The notes under the pieces were generated by a model. It was given only the letters and a program-made list of their open reading frames with translations. It searched no databases and was not told the origin of the DNA. This document shows positions 36,591 through 45,267 of a stretch of DNA of 64,000 nt, one piece after another. The DNA lies in assembly GCF_006352065.1 (NCBI RefSeq), contig NZ_CP040915.1, positions 3,038,001 through 3,102,000 on the forward strand, in the 5' to 3' direction. Every line of letters starts with the position of its first letter. Position 1 is the first letter of the stretch. Source of the stretch: Georgenia yuyongxinii (GTDB lineage: Bacteria; Actinomycetota; Actinomycetes; Actinomycetales; Actinomycetaceae). A program made the translations under genes and the position numbers.

Positions 36591-37831
36591 GAGGTGGCTC
36601 CGGTGGTGCTGGGGGTGGAACGGGCGGGCGTCCGGGGCGCGGCAAGCACCGCCCAGGCGGACACGGCGACGAACGCGAGCAGCGCGACGATGTTGCCCAC
36701 GCCGCCGGCCTGCACGGCCCACTCGACGTCGCGGGCGTCGCCGACCGCGAGCCGCAGCACCAGCGAGGCGTGCATGAGTGCGGCCGGCCCGTACATCACC
36801 GGGTGGTAGGGCAGCGGGCGGCGCAGCACGGCGGGGAAGATGACCGGGGCGTGCGCCATGATCATCGAGATGACGAAGCCGAGCATGACGGCGTGCAGCA
36901 CGGCGTCGTAGCCACGCCCCTCGGTCACCGCGCCGCCGAGCACCCAGATCGCCCCGCCGACCGCCAGCCACGCGTACCCGACGAGCAGGCACACGGCGAT
37001 GAACCGCGGCAGGCCGGTGCCGTTGACGGTGCGGCGGGCGACGTCCTTGGCCGCCAGCCAGCCGGCCGCGACGAGCAGCGCGAGCCCGACCAGGGTGAAA
37101 CCCACCTCCGGGGCGAGCAGCGCGACGACGGCGGCGCCCACCAGCGCCAGCGCGATGGCCAGCGCGGCGCGCGAGGCGGCCGGGGAGAGCATCTCCATGC
37201 GGGCGAGCTCGAGCCGCTCGCCGAAGATGGTCAGCACGAGGAAGCCCGCGAGCCACGGCGTCAGGAAAGGCACGGGCACCCCACCCGCCCACAGCACCGC
37301 GGCGCCGAGGGCCATGGCCGCGCCGAGCACCTGGATCGTCACCGCGGTGGCGGGCTGGCGGGCGAAGAGCTGGCGGTAGACCAGCAGCAGGAGCACCGCG
37401 GCCAGGACGAGCAGCCCCTGGCCGACGGCGAGCGGGGCGGCGGAGATCAGCGCCAGGCCGCCGAGGCCGGACGCGGCGGGGGCGGCGAACGCCCATGGCC
37501 GGCCCAGCGCGACGGCGCGCTCCAGGGAGATGACCGTGCCGACGAAGCCGAGGACCATGAGCGGGCCGTGCACGTCGGGGAGCCGGTCGAGGTTGAGGGC
37601 CGGGCCCAGGATCTGGGGCAGGCCGAGCAGGCCGAGGGCGGCGTCGAGGCCGAAGATCATCGCGATCGCGCCGGGCACGAGGAATACCAGCCGGAAGCCG
37701 GTGCGCTGGCGCAGCGGCCGCGGGCCCGGGGTGCCGGCCGCGCCTGTGCGCGACGAACCACCGGTACGCGACGTGCCGCCGGTGCGCGCCGGGGAGGCGG
37801 GCGGGCGGGGCTGGTGGACGGTGGGGCTCAC
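36587..37831 (-). CDS. NnrS-like polytopic membrane protein
   Basis: 414 residues, with a Gly/Thr-rich N-terminus then about twelve membrane segments. Conserved His sit in or near helices (LPDVHGPLMVLGF, VLHAVMLGFVISMIMAHAPVIFPAV, YHPVMYGP), as in NnrS-type haem/copper proteins that relieve nitrosative stress. It is coupled by four-base overlaps to the NirK fusion gene after it and to the regulator before it. The assignment as NnrS-like is by topology, His pattern and context, and it could also be another denitrification accessory. Confidence 0.7.
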   Translation of the reverse strand: MSPTVHQPRPPASPARTGGTSRTGGSSRTGAAGTPGPRPLRQRTGFRLVFLVPGAIAMIFGLDAALGLLGLPQILGPALNLDRLPDVHGPLMVLGFVGTVISLERAVALGRPWAFAAPAASGLGGLALISAAPLAVGQGLLVLAAVLLLLVYRQLFARQPATAVTIQVLGAAMALGAAVLWAGGVPVPFLTPWLAGFLVLTIFGERLELARMEMLSPAASRAALAIALALVGAAVVALLAPEVGFTLVGLALLVAAGWLAAKDVARRTVNGTGLPRFIAVCLLVGYAWLAVGGAIWVLGGAVTEGRGYDAVLHAVMLGFVISMIMAHAPVIFPAVLRRPLPYHPVMYGPAALMHASLVLRLAVGDARDVEWAVQAGGVGNIVALLAFVAVSAWAVLAAPRTPARSTPSTTGATS

Positions 37832-38700
37832 GAGAACATCTCGCGGTGGGGGCCGATGGTCAGGCCGCCTTCGGAGTCGAAGCCGTCCCAGGGGTCGCTG
37901 GTGGGCACGCCGGTGACGGGCTCGGCCTCGGCCGCGGTGACCGGCAGCCCACGGGCCCAGCCCCGCGGCGCCGGTGGGACGCCGTCGGGCGAGCTCGTCA
38001 CGTGGAGCAGGCAGGCGCCGGGCTCGGTGAACGCCTCGAGGGTGACGCGCTCGGGGGCGACGTCGCCCTCGGCGAGGATCTCCCGGGCCATGCCGAGGTG
38101 GGCGTTGCAGACCACCTCGGGGCGGTCCTTGGCCAGCTCGAGGACCGGGCAGCGGTACAGGCGCACGGTGCGCACGTCGCCGTTGCGCTCTGTCTCGGGG
38201 TCGAAGCCGGTGCGGTCGAGCAGGCGGCGCAGGTGCTCGACGGCGGCGGCCGAGCCTCGCCGCGGTGCGGCACCAGCCGCCTCGGACTCGTGCGCGGGCT
38301 CGCGCTCGAGGATGGCCCGGCCCCAGGAACGGCCGGCCTCGCGGGAGTGGTGACGCAGCACCGGGCCGTCGGGCAGCACGTTGGAAAGGTAGGAGACGAG
38401 CACCTGCGCGAGGACGGCGTACTCGGGACTGGAGAACGACGCTTCGGGCGCGTAGGTGTAGACCGACGCCGGGCGGCCGCGGCCCACGGGGGCGCGCTGG
38501 TCGCGCATGGCCAGGCCGGTGCGGACCAGCGCCTCGAGGTGCTCGCGCACGGTGTTGGGGTGCTGACCGAGCTGCTCGGCGACCTGCGCCACGGTCATCG
38601 GGTCCTGGTGCTCGACCAGGAGGTCGAGCACCGCCCGGCGCGGGGCGGAGAGCCGCTCCCGCCGATCGGAGCGCGCGGGACGAGGACCGAATTTACTCAC
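37828..38700 (-). CDS. HTH transcriptional regulator with cysteine cluster, SufR-like
   Basis: 290 residues. An N-terminal winged helix (~15-85: RRAVLDLLVEHQDPMTVAQVAEQLGQHPNTVREHLEALVRTGLA, GRGRPASVYTYAPE) is followed by a region with three Cys (YRCPVLEL, EVVCNAHLGM, ACLLHV) spaced like the Fe-S ligands of SufR-type regulators. An Fe-S centre would suit NO or redox sensing, fitting its place at the head of the nirK operon. GTG start at 38700. The missing fourth clear ligand keeps the Fe-S idea tentative. Confidence 0.8.
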   Translation of the reverse strand: MSKFGPRPARSDRRERLSAPRRAVLDLLVEHQDPMTVAQVAEQLGQHPNTVREHLEALVRTGLAMRDQRAPVGRGRPASVYTYAPEASFSSPEYAVLAQVLVSYLSNVLPDGPVLRHHSREAGRSWGRAILEREPAHESEAAGAAPRRGSAAAVEHLRRLLDRTGFDPETERNGDVRTVRLYRCPVLELAKDRPEVVCNAHLGMAREILAEGDVAPERVTLEAFTEPGACLLHVTSSPDGVPPAPRGWARGLPVTAAEAEPVTGVPTSDPWDGFDSEGGLTIGPHREMFS

Positions 38701-38754
38701 GGTCTGACCGTACTTATTCAGGGGTAAGCACGCCAGGACATTGGTCCCAAAACC

Positions 38755-38772
38755 GGCACGCCATGGCGTGCC
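38755..38772. repeat. Perfect 18-bp palindrome upstream of the nirK regulator
   Basis: GGCACGCCATGGCGTGCC reads identically on both strands, about 55 bp upstream of the regulator's GTG. It is a candidate operator for the regulator, or a site in the leader of the small rightward genes. Confidence 0.6.
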
Positions 38773-38830
38773 TCACGGCCGCCCACAGGTGCTGCTCCGG
38801 GTGCCAAACGGTCAAGGCATGATCCGGGGC

Positions 38831-39059
38831 ATGATGCGGAACACCCTGCCGGAGTGGGCACAGTGGGTGTCCGCACTGCCCCCTGCCGGATTTGCAGGCA
38901 CTGAGCGAGCTTGCCCGAGTAGAGGAACTTCGCATCATCGACGTGGTGTGGCAGTTCAATGTCGGGACGGTGCCGGGAAAGACCGCTCGGGAAGTCGACG
39001 GGGCCCTCAACTACGATGTCCAGGAGAACCCCGACGACGGGGAAGGAGATGCCTCATGA
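38831..39059 (+). pseudogene. Small hypothetical gene, apparently frameshifted
   Basis: From ATG 38831 the frame reads MMRNTLPEWAQWVSALP, then after the run of five C at 38879-38883 the sense continues one base out of phase as DLQALSELARVEELRIID, VVWQFNVGTVPGKTAREVDG, and an acidic end up to TGA 39057-39059. Removing one C restores a single 75-residue acidic protein whose stop overlaps the next ATG (ATGA). So either this gene is broken by a one-base insertion, or the C-run is a sequencing error. I do not recognise the family. Confidence 0.6.
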
Positions 39060-39268
39060 GCTCTAGCACGGGCGAGAGGCAGGGCGACCAGATCTGGTTG
39101 CCTGGCACCGTGGCTGACCGCATCCGTACGTCCAGTACCAATCAGATCCCTGTGATGCCATTCGAGGTCTCAGCCGCGAGGGTCGGCGTCATCATCGACC
39201 GCCGACTGGGACGTCAGACCCCCATGTGGATCAAGAAGCTCGCCGAGGCCACGCCGCACTCTTCCTGA
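39056..39268 (+). CDS. Small basic hypothetical protein
   Basis: 70 residues, basic, starting MSSSTGERQGDQIWLPGTVA and containing IPVMPFEVSAARVGVIIDRR. GGAAGGAG precedes ATG 39056, which overlaps the stop of the acidic small gene. The acidic-then-basic pair with a four-base overlap recalls toxin-antitoxin layout, but no known toxin motif is visible. GC content drops in this stretch relative to its surroundings, which may indicate recent arrival. Confidence 0.6.
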   Translation: MSSSTGERQGDQIWLPGTVADRIRTSSTNQIPVMPFEVSAARVGVIIDRRLGRQTPMWIKKLAEATPHSS

Positions 39269-39286
39269 CAGTGCGGCGTGCGCCGG

Positions 39287-39646
39287 TCAGCTCTCGAGTC
39301 GGTGCCGCAGCTCCTCGTACTCGGCCATGCCGATCTCGCCGCGAGCGAGCCGGTCGTCCAGGACCTGCCGCGACGTGACGGCCGACGGCGCAGGTGCCGC
39401 CGCGCCGGCGAGCCCCGCGCCCGGCGGGACACCCATGCCCGGAACCGTACTCATTCCCGGGCCTACTCCGCCCAGGGCCCGGCCGCCGGGCGGCCCGCCC
39501 GGCCCGTACTCGGGCCGGTCGCCGTCCCGCAGCATCCGCACGGCCAGCAGCACGAGAACCACGATTGCCGCGATCATCAACAGCACGACAAGCAGCGCGA
39601 TGATGCCGAGCAGCAGCCCGCCACCGACGCCGTAGTTGTACCTCAT
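39287..39646 (-). CDS. SHOCT-domain single-pass membrane protein
   Basis: 119 residues. A strong N-terminal membrane helix (LLLGIIALLVVLLMIAAIVVLVLLA), a Gly/Pro-rich linker, then a C-terminal SHOCT motif (VLDDRLARGEIGMAEYEELRHRLE). SHOCT modules occur at the ends of many small membrane proteins and have no assigned activity. Convergent with the small basic gene. Confidence 0.85.
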   Translation of the reverse strand: MRYNYGVGGGLLLGIIALLVVLLMIAAIVVLVLLAVRMLRDGDRPEYGPGGPPGGRALGGVGPGMSTVPGMGVPPGAGLAGAAAPAPSAVTSRQVLDDRLARGEIGMAEYEELRHRLES

Positions 39647-40243
39647 CACCCCACCCACCCCCTTCAGCGGCCCTGACGGTTGTCGCACCGCCGTCAGGGC
39701 CCCGGCGCCTCGTCGCGCCAGTACTCGTTGTACGCCCCAACGCGGCAGCGCGCCACAGGTCGACGGCGCGGAGCCCCGCGCCCGCCACCGCCCGGCGAAT
39801 GGGCAGGAAGTGGCGTCCCAGCCGTTCCGGCCTGCGCTGTGCGGCCGCGCTCTCAGGGGGCGCGCGGTGACGCCGGTCACCGAGCGATGTGTGGCCGATC
39901 ACACCGTTCACGGAGGGAACTGCGACGAGTTCCACACCAACACCACGACTTTGGTCACATTCAAGTAACGATCTTACCTGCACATTTCCATGACCTTTCC
40001 GCGTCACCATGCCGAATACCCCATGTCGATCCACTGAACCAGGGGGGTGGTCACGCTTCTGGATGTTTGCCATGGTGGAGCGTCCGTTTTTTCCTGGCCA
40101 CTCCACGGCCGGTTGGACTCGCGGTGCTGACCGGCGCCGCGGGACCGCCTCGGCGGGCTGCGTCCAGCGGCCCCGGGGAACGACCCGCGAACGGGCGCGG
40201 CGCTTCCACGCGCCGCCCCCGCCGATCCACGGAAGAGGTTTAC
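39647..40243. other. Long leader/intergenic region before the glycine betaine importer
   Basis: About 600 bp with no credible gene. The section 39880-40090 is markedly less GC-rich (ACTTTGGTCACATTCAAGTAACGATC, 39953-39978) and probably holds the osmotically controlled promoter. Two dyads are visible: GGTGAC-GCCG-GTCACC (39866-39881) and GGAACT-N6-AGTTCC (39916-39933). I looked for a known riboswitch (for example c-di-AMP type) and found no match. Confidence 0.5.
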
Positions 40244-41596
40244 GTGAGCGCGATCCGCGCAAAGCACGTCTACAAGGTCTTCGGCCGCCGCTCCGGCGAA
40301 GCCGTCAAGCGCCTGAAGGCCGGTAAGACCCGCGACGAGGTCAAGCCCCTGGGCACCGCCGCAGTCATCGACGCGACCTTCGAGGTCAACAAGGGCGAGA
40401 CCTTCGTGGTCATGGGCCTGTCGGGCTCGGGCAAGTCCACTCTGATCCGCACGCTCAACGGCCTGCTCCCTCCCACGGCCGGGACCATCGAGGTGGACGG
40501 CGACGACATCGCGGGCGTCTCCCCCGCCGAGCTGCGCGCGATCCGGCGCAAGAAGATCTCCATGGTCTTCCAGCACTTCGCCCTCCTGCCGCACCGCTCG
40601 GTGCTCGACAACGCCGCCTACCCCCTCGAGATCCAGGGCGTCGGCAAGGCGGAGCGGCGCGAGCGGGCCGCCGAGTCCCTCAAGCTGACCGGGCTGGCGG
40701 GCTGGGAGGACTCCCTGCCGTCCCAGCTCTCCGGTGGGATGCGCCAGCGCGTGGGCCTGGCCCGCGCCCTGGCCGCGGACACCGACATCCTGCTCATGGA
40801 CGAGGCCTTCTCCGCCCTGGACCCGCTGATCCGACGCGAGATGCAGGACCAGCTCGTCGAGCTCCAGGCCTCCCTGGGCAAGACGATCGTCTTCATCACC
40901 CACGACCTCAACGAGGCCATGTACCTCGGCGACCGGATCGCGGTCATGCGCGACGGCCGCATCGTCCAGATCGGCACCGCCGAGCAGATCCTCACCGAGC
41001 CCGCCGACGACTACGTCATGCAGTTCGTTGCAGACGTGGACCGTTCCCGCGTGTTGACCGCGGGTTCGCTCATGCGCCGCCCCGTCGTGACCATCCACGC
41101 CGGCGCCGGCCCCGCCGTCGCCCTGCGCGAGCTGCGCGAGGCCCAGGCCTCGGCCGCCTACGTGGTCGATCGGCGCCGGGTGCTGCACGGCTCGGTGTAC
41201 GACGACGAGATCCTCACCGCCCACCGCCAGGGCGCCACGACGCTCGAGGGTTTGGTCCACCCCGACTCCTCGGCCGTCAAGGCCGACGCCTCCCTGTCCG
41301 AGCTCTTCGCCCCCGCCGCGGAGGCTCGCCTGCCGCTGGCCGTGGTGGACGACGGCGGCAAGCTGCTCGGCGTCGTGCCACGCGTGGCGCTGCTCGAGGC
41401 CATGGCCCCGCCCGGCGCGCTCAGCGGGGACAGCCCGGCGAGCGCCGACAGCCCGTCGAGCGCCGAGAGCCCGGCGAGCGCCGACAGCCCGGCGAGCGCC
41501 GACAGCGCGGCCACGCCGGCCGAGAGCACGGCTCCGGCTGACGGGGCGGACGCCGCCGTCGACCACCACGCCACGAACGGAGGAGGTGCCCGATGA
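40244..41596 (+). CDS. proV: Glycine betaine/proline ABC importer, ATP-binding protein with CBS domains
   Basis: 450 residues. ATPase domain (~1-265): [17 protein letters not shown]-terminus typical of ProV/OpuAA, Walker [10 protein letters not shown], signature [15 protein letters not shown], Walker [14 protein letters not shown]. Two CBS domains (~270-395) may sense ionic strength or c-di-AMP. A Ser/Ala/Asp/Pro tail built of 18-bp repeats closes the protein. GGAAGAGG before GTG 40244 decides the start. The stop overlaps the permease ATG (41593-41596). Confidence 0.94.
   Translation: MSAIRAKHVYKVFGRRSGEAVKRLKAGKTRDEVKPLGTAAVIDATFEVNKGETFVVMGLSGSGKSTLIRTLNGLLPPTAGTIEVDGDDIAGVSPAELRAIRRKKISMVFQHFALLPHRSVLDNAAYPLEIQGVGKAERRERAAESLKLTGLAGWEDSLPSQLSGGMRQRVGLARALAADTDILLMDEAFSALDPLIRREMQDQLVELQASLGKTIVFITHDLNEAMYLGDRIAVMRDGRIVQIGTAEQILTEPADDYVMQFVADVDRSRVLTAGSLMRRPVVTIHAGAGPAVALRELREAQASAAYVVDRRRVLHGSVYDDEILTAHRQGATTLEGLVHPDSSAVKADASLSELFAPAAEARLPLAVVDDGGKLLGVVPRVALLEAMAPPGALSGDSPASADSPSSAESPASADSPASADSAATPAESTAPADGADAAVDHHATNGGGAR
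41429..41510. repeat. Coding minisatellite in proV, four 18-bp units plus a partial
   Basis: Units GACAGCCCGGCGAGCGCC at 41429, 41447, 41465 and 41483 (one or two substitutions each) and a partial at 41501. Each adds six residues (DSPASA) to the C-terminal tail, keeping the frame. Confidence 0.93.
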
Positions 41597-42456
41597 ACTA
41601 CCGCATCCCCCTGGGCGACTGGGCCGACACCTTCGTCGACTGGCTGACCGACACGTTCAACGGGCTCTTCAAGTTCATCGGCAGCGTGCTGGACTGGCTC
41701 TTCGACGTCCTGGAGCTCGTCGCCGCCGAGCCGCCGTTCTGGATCGTCGGGCTCGTCCTGGCTGCGATCGCGTTTGCCGTGAAGGGCTGGAAGCTCGCCC
41801 TCGGCGCGCTGGTCGGCTTCGCGATCATCTACGGCGTCGACCAGTGGGACGCGGCGATGTCGACGCTCGCGCTCGTGGTCGTGGCCAGCGTCTTCGCGAT
41901 CGGCATCGGCGTCCCGCTGGGCATCTGGTCCGCCCGCAGCTCCACCGTCTCGGCCGTCCTGCGACCGGTGCTCGACTTCATGCAGACCATGCCCGCGTTC
42001 GTGTACCTGCTGCCCGCCGTCATCCTCTTCCGGGTGGGCGTGGTGCCCGGCATCGTCGCGACGATCATCTTCTCGATGGCGCCCGGCGTGCGGTTCACCG
42101 ACCTGGGCATCCGGCAGGTGGACACGGAGGTCGTCGAGGCGGGGCACGCGTTCGGCGCGACGCCCGGCCGCATCCTGCGCCAGGTGCAGCTGCCTCTCGC
42201 ACTGCCGAATATCATGGCCGGCGTCAACCAGGTGATCATGCTGGCGCTGTCCATGGTCGTCATCTCCGGCATGGTCGGCGCCCCCGGGCTCGGCCAGCCG
42301 GTCGTCCAGGCGCTGCAGAGCGTCAACATCGGGCTCGGCGTCGAGGCGGGCATCGCCGTCGTCATCCTCGCGATGTACCTCGACCGCGTGACGTCCGCGC
42401 TGGGTGAGCGCTCCCCGGTCGCGCGCGCCCTGAAGGTCCGCGCCGCGGACGCCTGA
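41593..42456 (+). CDS. proW: Glycine betaine/proline ABC importer, permease
   Basis: 287 residues, with an amphipathic N-terminal region and six or more membrane segments. The EAA-like loop is [34 protein letters not shown], and [19 protein letters not shown] is the ProW/OpuAB signature. ATG 41593 lies in the end of proV (four-base overlap). A strong hairpin follows before proX. Confidence 0.95.
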   Translation: MNYRIPLGDWADTFVDWLTDTFNGLFKFIGSVLDWLFDVLELVAAEPPFWIVGLVLAAIAFAVKGWKLALGALVGFAIIYGVDQWDAAMSTLALVVVASVFAIGIGVPLGIWSARSSTVSAVLRPVLDFMQTMPAFVYLLPAVILFRVGVVPGIVATIIFSMAPGVRFTDLGIRQVDTEVVEAGHAFGATPGRILRQVQLPLALPNIMAGVNQVIMLALSMVVISGMVGAPGLGQPVVQALQSVNIGLGVEAGIAVVILAMYLDRVTSALGERSPVARALKVRAADA

Positions 42457-42460
42457 CCCG

Positions 42461-42487
42461 CGGGTGCGCCGGCTCGTAGCCGGCGCA
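42461..42487 (+). terminator. Hairpin between permease and binding-protein genes
   Basis: A perfect 12-bp stem, GGTGCGCCGGCT with AGCCGGCGCACC, and a 3-base loop, four bases past the proW stop. It may shield the upstream message or partly terminate it. proX may also have its own promoter in the remaining 110 bp. Confidence 0.7.
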
Positions 42488-42595
42488 CCGGCTTACTCCC
42501 TGTCGCGCGCCGAGTACCCGCCGCCGCGGCTCACACACCTGCCACACCGGCTAACAACCAGAGCGCACCCCCACGCTCACGGAAGGAAAACGGCA

Positions 42596-43492
42596 ATGCA
42601 GAACACGACACGTCGCGCGGCCATCCTCGCGACCAGCACGGCCCTGGCCCTCACCCTGGCCGCCTGCTCCTCGGCCGAGGGCGATAGCACCGCGGCCGGG
42701 GACGAAAAGGGCACCATCACGATCGGTGTCCACTCCGGCTGGGAGGAGGGCATCGCCGCGTCGCACCTGTGGAAGTACATCCTCGAGGAGCAGGGCTACA
42801 CGGTGGAGATGGAGACGGCCGACGCCGGCGTCGTCTTCACTGGGCTCGCCCAGGGCGACTACGACGTCAACTTCGACACCTGGCTGCCCTCCACCCACGA
42901 GTCCTACATCACGAAGTACGGCGACGACCTGGAGGACCTCGGCGTCTGGCACACCGACGCCCCGCTGACCATCGCGGTCAACGAGGACGCGCCCATCGAC
43001 ACCCTGGCCGAGCTCGCCGAGAACGCCGACGCCTTCGGTAACCGCATCGTCGGGATCGAGGCCGGGGCGGGCCTCACCAAGATCACCCAGGAGTCGGTCA
43101 TCCCGACCTACGGCCTGGAGGGCATGGAGTACCTCATCTCCTCCACCCCGGCCATGCTCGCCGAGCTCCAGGCCGCCACCGAGGCCGGCGAGAACATCGC
43201 CGTGACGCTGTGGCGCCCGCACTGGGCCTACGACGCCTACCCGATCAAGGACCTCGAGGACCCCGAGGGCGCGCTGGGCGAGCCCGACGGCATCCACACC
43301 TACGCGCACGCCGGCTTCGGTGAGGAGTTCCCGGAGGTCGCCGAGTGGATCGGGAACTTCGAGATGGACGCCGACACCCTCTCCGAGCTCGAGAACCTCA
43401 TGTTCAACGAGATGGGCGGCGAAGACAACGACGGCGCCGTCGAGCAGTGGGTGGCCGACAACCCCGACTTCATCACGGGTATCACGGGCTGA
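42596..43492 (+). CDS. proX: Glycine betaine/proline ABC importer, substrate-binding lipoprotein
   Basis: 298 residues. A lipoprotein signal ends in LTLAACSSAE (Cys ~23), followed by an OpuAC-type fold (ITIGVHSGWEEGIAASHLWKYILEEQGYTVEME, DTWLPSTHESY, WRPHWAYDAYPIKDLEDPEG), whose Trp residues (SGWEE, DTWLP, LWRPHW) probably form the aromatic box for quaternary amines. GGAAGGA precedes ATG 42596. Last gene of the osmoprotectant importer. Confidence 0.94.
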   Translation: MQNTTRRAAILATSTALALTLAACSSAEGDSTAAGDEKGTITIGVHSGWEEGIAASHLWKYILEEQGYTVEMETADAGVVFTGLAQGDYDVNFDTWLPSTHESYITKYGDDLEDLGVWHTDAPLTIAVNEDAPIDTLAELAENADAFGNRIVGIEAGAGLTKITQESVIPTYGLEGMEYLISSTPAMLAELQAATEAGENIAVTLWRPHWAYDAYPIKDLEDPEGALGEPDGIHTYAHAGFGEEFPEVAEWIGNFEMDADTLSELENLMFNEMGGEDNDGAVEQWVADNPDFITGITG

Positions 43493-43533
43493 CGTTTCCC
43501 CGTTTCGCGGCCGGCTGAGGCTGCGAGCTGGCA

Positions 43534-43570
43534 AGGAGGGCTCCCCGGCGTCGTGCCGGTGAGCCCTCCT
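43534..43570 (+). terminator. Terminator of the glycine betaine importer operon
   Basis: AGGAGGGCTC (43534-43543) pairs with GAGCCCTCCT (43561-43570), with a further inner CCGGC/GCCGG stem. It is about 40 bp after the proX stop and is followed by CGTCGATTTCT. Confidence 0.85.
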
Positions 43571-43583
43571 CGTCGATTTCTGA

Positions 43584-43647
43584 GCTGGTCGATTGCCGGG
43601 CTGGTCGATTGCCGGGCTGGTCGATTGCCGGGCTGGTCGATTGCCGA
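43584..43647. repeat. Four tandem 16-bp repeats downstream of proX
   Basis: GCTGGTCGATTGCCGG at 43584, 43600, 43616 and 43632 (last base A in the fourth). They lie between the proX terminator and the AbiEi/DUF559 gene. Confidence 0.95.
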
Positions 43648-43720
43648 GCCCGCGTGCTGTGTCCACAGTTCCGGGCGCAGACGATGCACCACCTGCCGCG
43701 CATAGGCAAGCCTTCTCGCC

Positions 43721-44680
43721 ATGGCTCCGCGGGCCGATCAGACGGCGATCCGGCAACTTGCCGACAAGCAGGACGACGTGGTCAGTCGCGCGCAGATCCG
43801 TCGGCTCGGCGCGACCGACGACTGGATCGCTCATCAGCTCTCGACCGAGCGATGGCAGCTCCTCTTCCCCGGCGTCTACCTGACCAGCTCCGGCCGCCCA
43901 CGTTGGCAGAGCCGGGCGCAGGCGGCACTCCTCTACGCCGGGCGCGGCGCCGTGCTCAGTCATACGAGCGCGGCCTTCCGGCACGGGCTCGTCGACCGCC
44001 CCGGCGACGTCGTCCATGTGAGCGTGCCGCATGGCCGGAGAGTGAAGCGCCAGCCCGGCTTCAAGCCGCACTACCGCCGGCAGATTCCTCCTGCCTGGGG
44101 CCGCCTTCGTGCCATCGGGCCCATAGACACGGTGCTCGACGTCGCCGACCTGCCGGGGACAAGTGCTGACGATGTGGTCGGCCTCGTCTGCCGCGCCGTC
44201 CAGCGCAACGTCGACAGCGAGCAGATCCTCAAGGCTGTCACCCGGCGCACCGGACAGCGTCACCGCAGCCTCCTGCTCGACCTGCTGGCCGTGGTCGACG
44301 AGGGGATCGAGTCGGCGCTCGAGTACCGCTATCACCGGGTGGAGCGCGCTCATGGCCTCCCTCGGTCGCAGCTTCAGAGCAGGGAGGTGCTGGACGGGCA
44401 CTGGCTGCGTGCAGACTGCCGCTACGTGAAGTACGGCGTTCGCGTCGAGCTCGATGGCCAGCTCGCGCACCCCTTCGGGCGCACGGACCGCGACGTCTGG
44501 CGGGACAACGCCGCCCTCATCCTCGCGAGCGAGCTGACCCTGCGGTACCGGTGGCGCCACGTGGTCATCACGCCGTGCCACGTGGCCCGGCAGGTGGCGA
44601 TCGCCCTGCGCTCTCGCGGATGGTCAGGCACGCCGCGACCGTGCGGTCCGGGGTGTGCGGTCGTGGGCATTTTCCGCTGA
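43721..44680 (+). CDS. AbiEi-like winged-helix / DUF559 endonuclease-like protein
   Basis: 319 residues. The N-terminus (~1-95) is an AbiEi antitoxin-type winged helix (QLADKQDDVVSRAQIRRLGATDDWIAHQLSTERWQLLFPGVYL; SHTSAAFRHGL). The C-terminus (~230-300) resembles the Vsr-like DUF559 fold, with candidate PD-(D/E)xK residues in DGHWLRADCRYVKYGVRVELDG. No partner toxin (AbiEii) is present, and proteins of this layout are common orphan genes in actinobacteria. Flanked on both sides by tandem repeats. Confidence 0.8.
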   Translation: MAPRADQTAIRQLADKQDDVVSRAQIRRLGATDDWIAHQLSTERWQLLFPGVYLTSSGRPRWQSRAQAALLYAGRGAVLSHTSAAFRHGLVDRPGDVVHVSVPHGRRVKRQPGFKPHYRRQIPPAWGRLRAIGPIDTVLDVADLPGTSADDVVGLVCRAVQRNVDSEQILKAVTRRTGQRHRSLLLDLLAVVDEGIESALEYRYHRVERAHGLPRSQLQSREVLDGHWLRADCRYVKYGVRVELDGQLAHPFGRTDRDVWRDNAALILASELTLRYRWRHVVITPCHVARQVAIALRSRGWSGTPRPCGPGCAVVGIFR

Positions 44681-44840
44681 CGAGACACGGGAGCGCAAGC
44701 CAGCGAGCGGCTGTGGTGGCCGGACATTGTCTGCCCGGGCAGGCGCACCTTCATGACGAAGCCATGGCGCGGTTGTCGGGGCTCTCGGCTCGCTTCGGCG
44801 ACCGCAGCGGCGCGTGCTCGCGGCCCCACGCGCATGACGC

Positions 44841-44930
44841 CGACGCGGATGTCGGAACGCCGACCCGGATGTCGGAACGCCGACCCGGATGTCGGAACGC
44901 CGACCCGGATGTCGGAACGCCGACCCGACA
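44841..44930. repeat. Four tandem 20-bp repeats plus a partial
   Basis: CGACCCGGATGTCGGAACGC at 44841 (one variant base), 44861, 44881 and 44901, then the partial CGACCCGACA. Each unit contains the small dyad CCGAC/GTCGG. It ends three bases before hairpin element copy A. Confidence 0.95.
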
Positions 44931-44932
44931 GC

Positions 44933-44977
44933 CTGGTAGTACATCGCTAAGGCACAGCCTGAGGAAAGTACTACCAG
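44933..44977. repeat. 45-bp hairpin element, copy A
   Basis: CTGGTAGTAC (44933-44942) and GTACTACCAG (44968-44977) are exact inverted arms around GGCACAGCC. The sequence ACAGCC just ahead is shared with copy B 249 bp away. Confidence 0.9.
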
Positions 44978-45181
44978 CCTCGCCAGAAGCGCCCACCCGC
45001 CAGGCGGGGACGGGTCCTGGCGCTTGGCACGTCCCGGCGCCGGCGGCGGGCCAGCGTCTACGGCTGCCGAAGGCCGACCCTGAGCGTCGGCACCGCGAAC
45101 GACCGCGAAGCTCCGGAGCTCCGTGCCGAGCAACGCGTCACGGCGGCTCCACGAAGCTGCCGGACGCCGAGGCCGGACAGC

Positions 45182-45226
45182 CTGGTAGTACTTTCCTCAG
45201 GCATAGCCTGAGAAAAGTACTAGCAG
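45182..45226. repeat. 45-bp hairpin element, copy B
   Basis: CTGGTAGTACTTTCCTCAGG pairs across a short ATA-like turn with CCTGAGAAAAGTACTAGCAG, with a near-continuous stem of about 20 bp and two mismatches. Same length and arms as copy A, with the same ACAGCC flank, showing a small dispersed palindromic family. Confidence 0.9.
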
Positions 45227-45267
45227 CCCTCAGAGGGACGCCGGCAGCACACGCCCGAGCCCGGACG

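Noticed and set aside
38741-39268. A single 175-residue gene across the small-gene pair
   Set aside because: The middle section in that frame is Arg/Gly/Ser-rich nonsense, while the protein-like sequence is in the neighbouring frame after the C-run and the last part starts at its own ATG with a ribosome site.
39647-40243. c-di-AMP (ydaO-type) riboswitch before proV
   Set aside because: CBS domains in ProV made this attractive, but I could not align the leader to the conserved core of that riboswitch.
43721-44680. Complete AbiE toxin-antitoxin pair
   Set aside because: Only the AbiEi-like protein is present. No AbiEii nucleotidyltransferase lies on either side.
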